Of a DNA stretch of 33,517 nucleotides, positions 30,726-33,517 are shown piece by piece. A program made the translations under genes and the position numbers. Each line of letters begins with the position of its first letter. Positions within the stretch are counted from its first letter, which is position 1. Source of the DNA: Pseudomonadota bacterium (GTDB lineage: Bacteria > Pseudomonadota > Alphaproteobacteria > Rhizobiales > Xanthobacteraceae); NCBI GenBank assembly GCA_023387555.1, contig JAEWHY010000410.1, positions 1 through 33,517 of the forward strand, written 5' to 3'. The notes under the pieces were generated by a model. The model was not told the DNA's origin, did not search any database, and was given only the letters and a program-made list of their open reading frames with translations.

Positions 30726-33341
30726 CTGCCAGTCCGTCATCTGCAGGATGTTTCCGCCGAGGCGCTGGAACGCGCGCTGCCGGCAAGAGAAGACGATGAT
30801 CTGCTGATCCTTGGACTGCCGGTGAAGCGCATCGAACATCTTCTCGATCCGGTCGTCATCCGAATAGACGAGCGCATCGTCGAGGATGACCGGGGCTGGC
30901 CGACCGTCCTTGGCGAGCAATCTGGCAAAGGCGAGCCGCGTGAGCACCGAGAGCTGCTCGCGCATGCCGCCGCTGAGGCGCTCGACATCCTCCTCCAGAC
31001 CGTTTCTCAGGATCGTCTGCGGCAGGAGCGTCCTGTCGTCAAAGGTGATGGAAACATCATCGAACAGCAGCCCGAGAAGCGGCCGCAGCTCCGAAATGAC
31101 GGGCTTGAGATAGAGGTCTCGGGCTTCTGATCGGGCCGCTTCAAGTGCCGTGGACAGCCGCTGCAACACCGCGACCTCGTTCTCGAAAGCGTCCACGCGC
31201 GCCTTCGCAGCAGAGAGCGCCTCGGCGGTCTCGCGCCATTTCTCCTCCACGGCCTCCTCGGATCGCGCGCGGATTTCGGCGTTTAGGCCGGCAATGGTCT
31301 CGCGGAGCTTGCCGATTTCCTTCTCGGCAGCTTCCTCGACAGAGCGCGCGCGCTTCAGCGCCGCCTCGACAGAGTCCACATCGGCAGTGGCGGCCCGCAG
31401 TCTTTGCGCATGCGCCTCGGCCTCGGCAAACATCCGGGCGAGTTCGTCCACTTTGTCCGACAGATCCCTCTCGCGTGCGCCGCGTTCATCGGCCGGACCG
31501 AGGATCGCCTCGATCTGTGCGCGGTCAGCCTTCAACGAGGCCAGCTCCGTCTCGCTTGAGACGAAGGCCTCGTCGACACTGGCCCGCAGCGGCTCTGCCT
31601 CGCGCAAAGCGTGCTTCGCCTTCTTCCGCCGCTCCTCAGCCATGGCAAGCGCAGAATGGACCTGAACGGGGTCCGCCTTCAGTTCGAGCACTTCGGCACC
31701 CACCGCGCGGCGGTTGGCGACGTCCTCCCGCAGCTTCGGCAGGCCTTCCGGTGCGAGCAGCGACAGCCGGCCCCGCAGTTCGCGTATCGACGCGTCCAAC
31801 TGCTGCGCGCGAACCTGCCGCGCGCGTGCTGCGGCGAGGTCGTCGACCCCCATCGAGGCGAGCAGCGTGCGGCGCTTTGCTTCGAGCGGCTCGAGACGCT
31901 TGTCGCTTCGGGTCACGCGGTTCGAACGCAACGTGATCGTGCCGATGCCAGGCACCGCAAGCTGCGCCCGCGCGTCATAGCCACGCTCCTCCCCGCCCGC
32001 CAGCGGGATGCCGTCCATCGTCACGCGACTGACCAATTCGCTCTCATAGCTGATGGCGACCGTCGGACGCGCCGCCTCTTCGATGGCGCGCACCTTGGCG
32101 ATCTCGATTTCGAGAGCCTCGAGCTCGCCAATGGCGTTCAGCGGGATCTTCTCGAGCGCGAGTTTCGCTTCGGTCTCCTCGAGCGCCACCCGGGTGGCCT
32201 CCGCCCGCTCCAGCCGATCCTTGAACTCGGCGAGCCGTTCCTGTGCCTCGCGCGCCCGCTCTGCTGCATCGAGGCGAGCCAGAAGGTCGCGGGCCTCGCG
32301 CTCTTCTAACTCAGCCGCGTCTGCATCGACTCTTGCTTTCTCGATCGCCTCGGCGATGTCACGGCGCCTGCTGACCGCTTCGCTGCGTCGCCGATCGGCA
32401 TTCTGGAGCGCCTCCTGCAATTTTTCTGCGTTCACCAAGGCATCGCGAAACAGCTTGAATTGATTGTAGGCGACGTCCCGGCGCTGGCGCACGAGTTTGA
32501 GTTCGGCCTCGGCCGTCTTCAGAGCCTCGCCCTGCGCCTTTGCGGCATCGAACGCCGCCTGTGCGGTCTCGATCGCCTTTCGCCGTTCCTGCCTGTCTTC
32601 GGACTTGTCGAGTTCGGCCAGCCGCCGCATCGCGGACGCCCGTTTGTTCAGCGCCTCACGCAAGGCAGCGACTTCCATCGAGAGCTTGGCTTCCTCTTTC
32701 GCGAGGCTGTCGCGTTCCGCAACCGTGATCGCGTACCGCCCGCCGGCCTTCGGCCCTCGCGTGGTGACCAGCTTTCCAAGCTCGTCGGCCACCGCGTCCA
32801 TGATCTCGGCCATGCGCCGTCCGCCGGTGACGGCCTCGACTTCGCCCTGCACAGACTCGAGCAGGCTGACCCGGACCTGCTTCTCGCCATCTTCCTCGGA
32901 GCTGGCGCGCTTTTCGATGCCGGTCACACCCTGGCGCACCCAGAGCAGGCCAGCCGGCCCGGCCGTGCCACCCTTGATCAAGGTCGCGATGAAGTTCTCC
33001 GCCTCGTCCGCCTGCGCAACCAGGCGCCCGGTCATAAGGTCCGTGACGCGCGCGGAGCGGCCACCGTAATATTGCTTTGTAATACGAAAACGACTCTCCG
33101 CGGTCGCGACGTCGGCCTCGATCAAAGGGTTGCCGCTACTGTAGGGCCTCAGGTTCCTGACAGCACTCGGAGTGCCGGTATGCGGCTGGAAGAACAGCGC
33201 ATGCAGCGCTTCGAAGCTTGTCGACTTGCCGAACTCGTTGGCGGCGCAAAGCACGTTGACGCCGTCGCCGATCCCCTCGATCGCTACGCCGCGGCCGGCA
33301 AATCGCTTTACGTTGAACAGACGCAGCGCCGATATCTTCAT
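30720..33341 (-). CDS. Large SMC/SbcC-like ATPase with long coiled coil (YhaN type)
   Basis: An 873-residue ABC-type ATPase of the SMC/SbcC/YhaN kind. The N-terminal Walker A is CAANEFGKST (residues 32-41), preceded by LRLFNVKRFAG. Long heptad-rich coiled coils run from about 200 to 430 and 510 to 760, separated by a beta-rich insert (VTMDGIPLAGGEERGYDARAQLAVPG). The C-terminal half site has the signature LSGGMREQLS (789-798) and Walker B PVILDDALVYSDDD (817-830). No CxxC zinc hook is visible in the middle, unlike Rad50/SbcC. Such proteins work with a metallophosphoesterase nuclease in double-strand-break processing. The ATG overlaps the upstream gene's stop (ATGA), as expected for the nuclease-ATPase pair. 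Confidence 0.88.
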   Translation of the reverse strand: MKISALRLFNVKRFAGRGVAIEGIGDGVNVLCAANEFGKSTSFEALHALFFQPHTGTPSAVRNLRPYSSGNPLIEADVATAESRFRITKQYYGGRSARVTDLMTGRLVAQADEAENFIATLIKGGTAGPAGLLWVRQGVTGIEKRASSEEDGEKQVRVSLLESVQGEVEAVTGGRRMAEIMDAVADELGKLVTTRGPKAGGRYAITVAERDSLAKEEAKLSMEVAALREALNKRASAMRRLAELDKSEDRQERRKAIETAQAAFDAAKAQGEALKTAEAELKLVRQRRDVAYNQFKLFRDALVNAEKLQEALQNADRRRSEAVSRRRDIAEAIEKARVDADAAELEEREARDLLARLDAAERAREAQERLAEFKDRLERAEATRVALEETEAKLALEKIPLNAIGELEALEIEIAKVRAIEEAARPTVAISYESELVSRVTMDGIPLAGGEERGYDARAQLAVPGIGTITLRSNRVTRSDKRLEPLEAKRRTLLASMGVDDLAAARARQVRAQQLDASIRELRGRLSLLAPEGLPKLREDVANRRAVGAEVLELKADPVQVHSALAMAEERRKKAKHALREAEPLRASVDEAFVSSETELASLKADRAQIEAILGPADERGARERDLSDKVDELARMFAEAEAHAQRLRAATADVDSVEAALKRARSVEEAAEKEIGKLRETIAGLNAEIRARSEEAVEEKWRETAEALSAAKARVDAFENEVAVLQRLSTALEAARSEARDLYLKPVISELRPLLGLLFDDVSITFDDRTLLPQTILRNGLEEDVERLSGGMREQLSVLTRLAFARLLAKDGRPAPVILDDALVYSDDDRIEKMFDALHRQSKDQQIIVFSCRQRAFQRLGGNILQMTDWQP

Positions 33342-33517
33342 GGCGCGACCGCCTGCGCATACGAATAGAGGCGTGCAAGCGCCGCCCGTGCAATGTCACG
33401 ATCGGCCGCCGAGCGGCTCTCGTCTTCGGCCTCGGCGAGCAGCGCATTGGCCGCCTCGCAAAGCGCGCCGGCGCGATCGATCTGGTCGAGATCGTCCACC
33501 TCGCATTCGGTCGCAAG
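33338..33517 (-). CDS. C-terminal end of the gene upstream of the ATPase (probable metallophosphoesterase nuclease)
   Basis: Only the last 59 residues and the stop are in the window. They form an acidic, Ala-rich helical tail (DDLDQIDRAGALCEAANALLAEAEDESRS...LARLYSYAQAVAP) with no diagnostic motif. The call as the SbcD/YhaO-like nuclease partner rests on gene order and on the four-base ATGA overlap with the SMC-like ATPase. The phosphoesterase motifs would lie outside the window. Confidence 0.5.
   Translation of the reverse strand, partial: LATECEVDDLDQIDRAGALCEAANALLAEAEDESRSAADRDIARAALARLYSYAQAVAP

Noticed and set aside
31145..31936. Several long plus-strand frames opposite the ATPase gene (31145-33368).
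   Set aside because: All are Arg/Pro/Ser-rich antisense readings of the coiled-coil ATPase, which has intact Walker and signature motifs.

Overview
The window comes from a GC-rich alphaproteobacterium, most likely Hyphomicrobiales (Bradyrhizobium, Xanthobacteraceae or a relative). This is inferred from four things: two orphan TctC/Bug solute-binding proteins, a six-gene group-2 Mrp antiporter operon with fused A and B subunits, a so-called PhnA-like membrane protein, and several promoters fitting the alphaproteobacterial EcfG general-stress consensus (GGAAC-N16/17-CGTT). There are no rRNA or tRNA genes, insertion sequences, phage genes or CRISPR arrays.

Bases 1-11307 form a catabolic region. 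A DadA-like FAD oxidoreductase cut by the window edge is followed by a LysR regulator. A minus-strand operon then runs iclR - BKACE (DUF849) - TctC - SDR - aldehyde dehydrogenase. Divergent from it are an HpaI-type aldolase, a two-barrel cupin-like protein and a DUF6282 metal-dependent hydrolase, with an ion-transporter-superfamily permease further on. Two near-identical 21-bp palindromes lie upstream of the two arms, each in the same orientation relative to its downstream gene, and mark a probable IclR regulon. The substrate cannot be read from sequence; the set looks like uptake, hydrolysis, C-C cleavage and oxidation of an unidentified acid.

Bases 11737-17740 hold mrpA(B)CDEFG, a multisubunit Na+(K+)/H+ antiporter operon. 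Its reading frames overlap by 1-4 bases at every junction.

Bases 17760-22713 are a second catabolic module. A minus-strand operon carries a MarR regulator, an acyl-CoA synthetase, a TctC protein and an ACMSD-like amidohydrolase. A MaoC-type hydratase is transcribed divergently, and AT-rich repeats lie between it and the regulator.

Bases 22743-30719 look like a general-stress island: a stand-alone ATP-dependent DNA ligase, a 24-residue membrane peptide plus PhnA-like protein, a zinc alcohol dehydrogenase plus SDR, a Crp/Fnr regulator, a DUF72 protein and several small hypothetical proteins. Five intergenic sites match GGAAC-N16/17-(C/T)GTT and a sixth is weaker. Two of them point at stretches with no obvious gene, which may encode small RNAs or peptides. 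One small gene appears frameshifted.

Bases 30720-33517 end the window with a large SMC/YhaN-like ATPase and the 3' end of the gene upstream of it, probably its nuclease partner.
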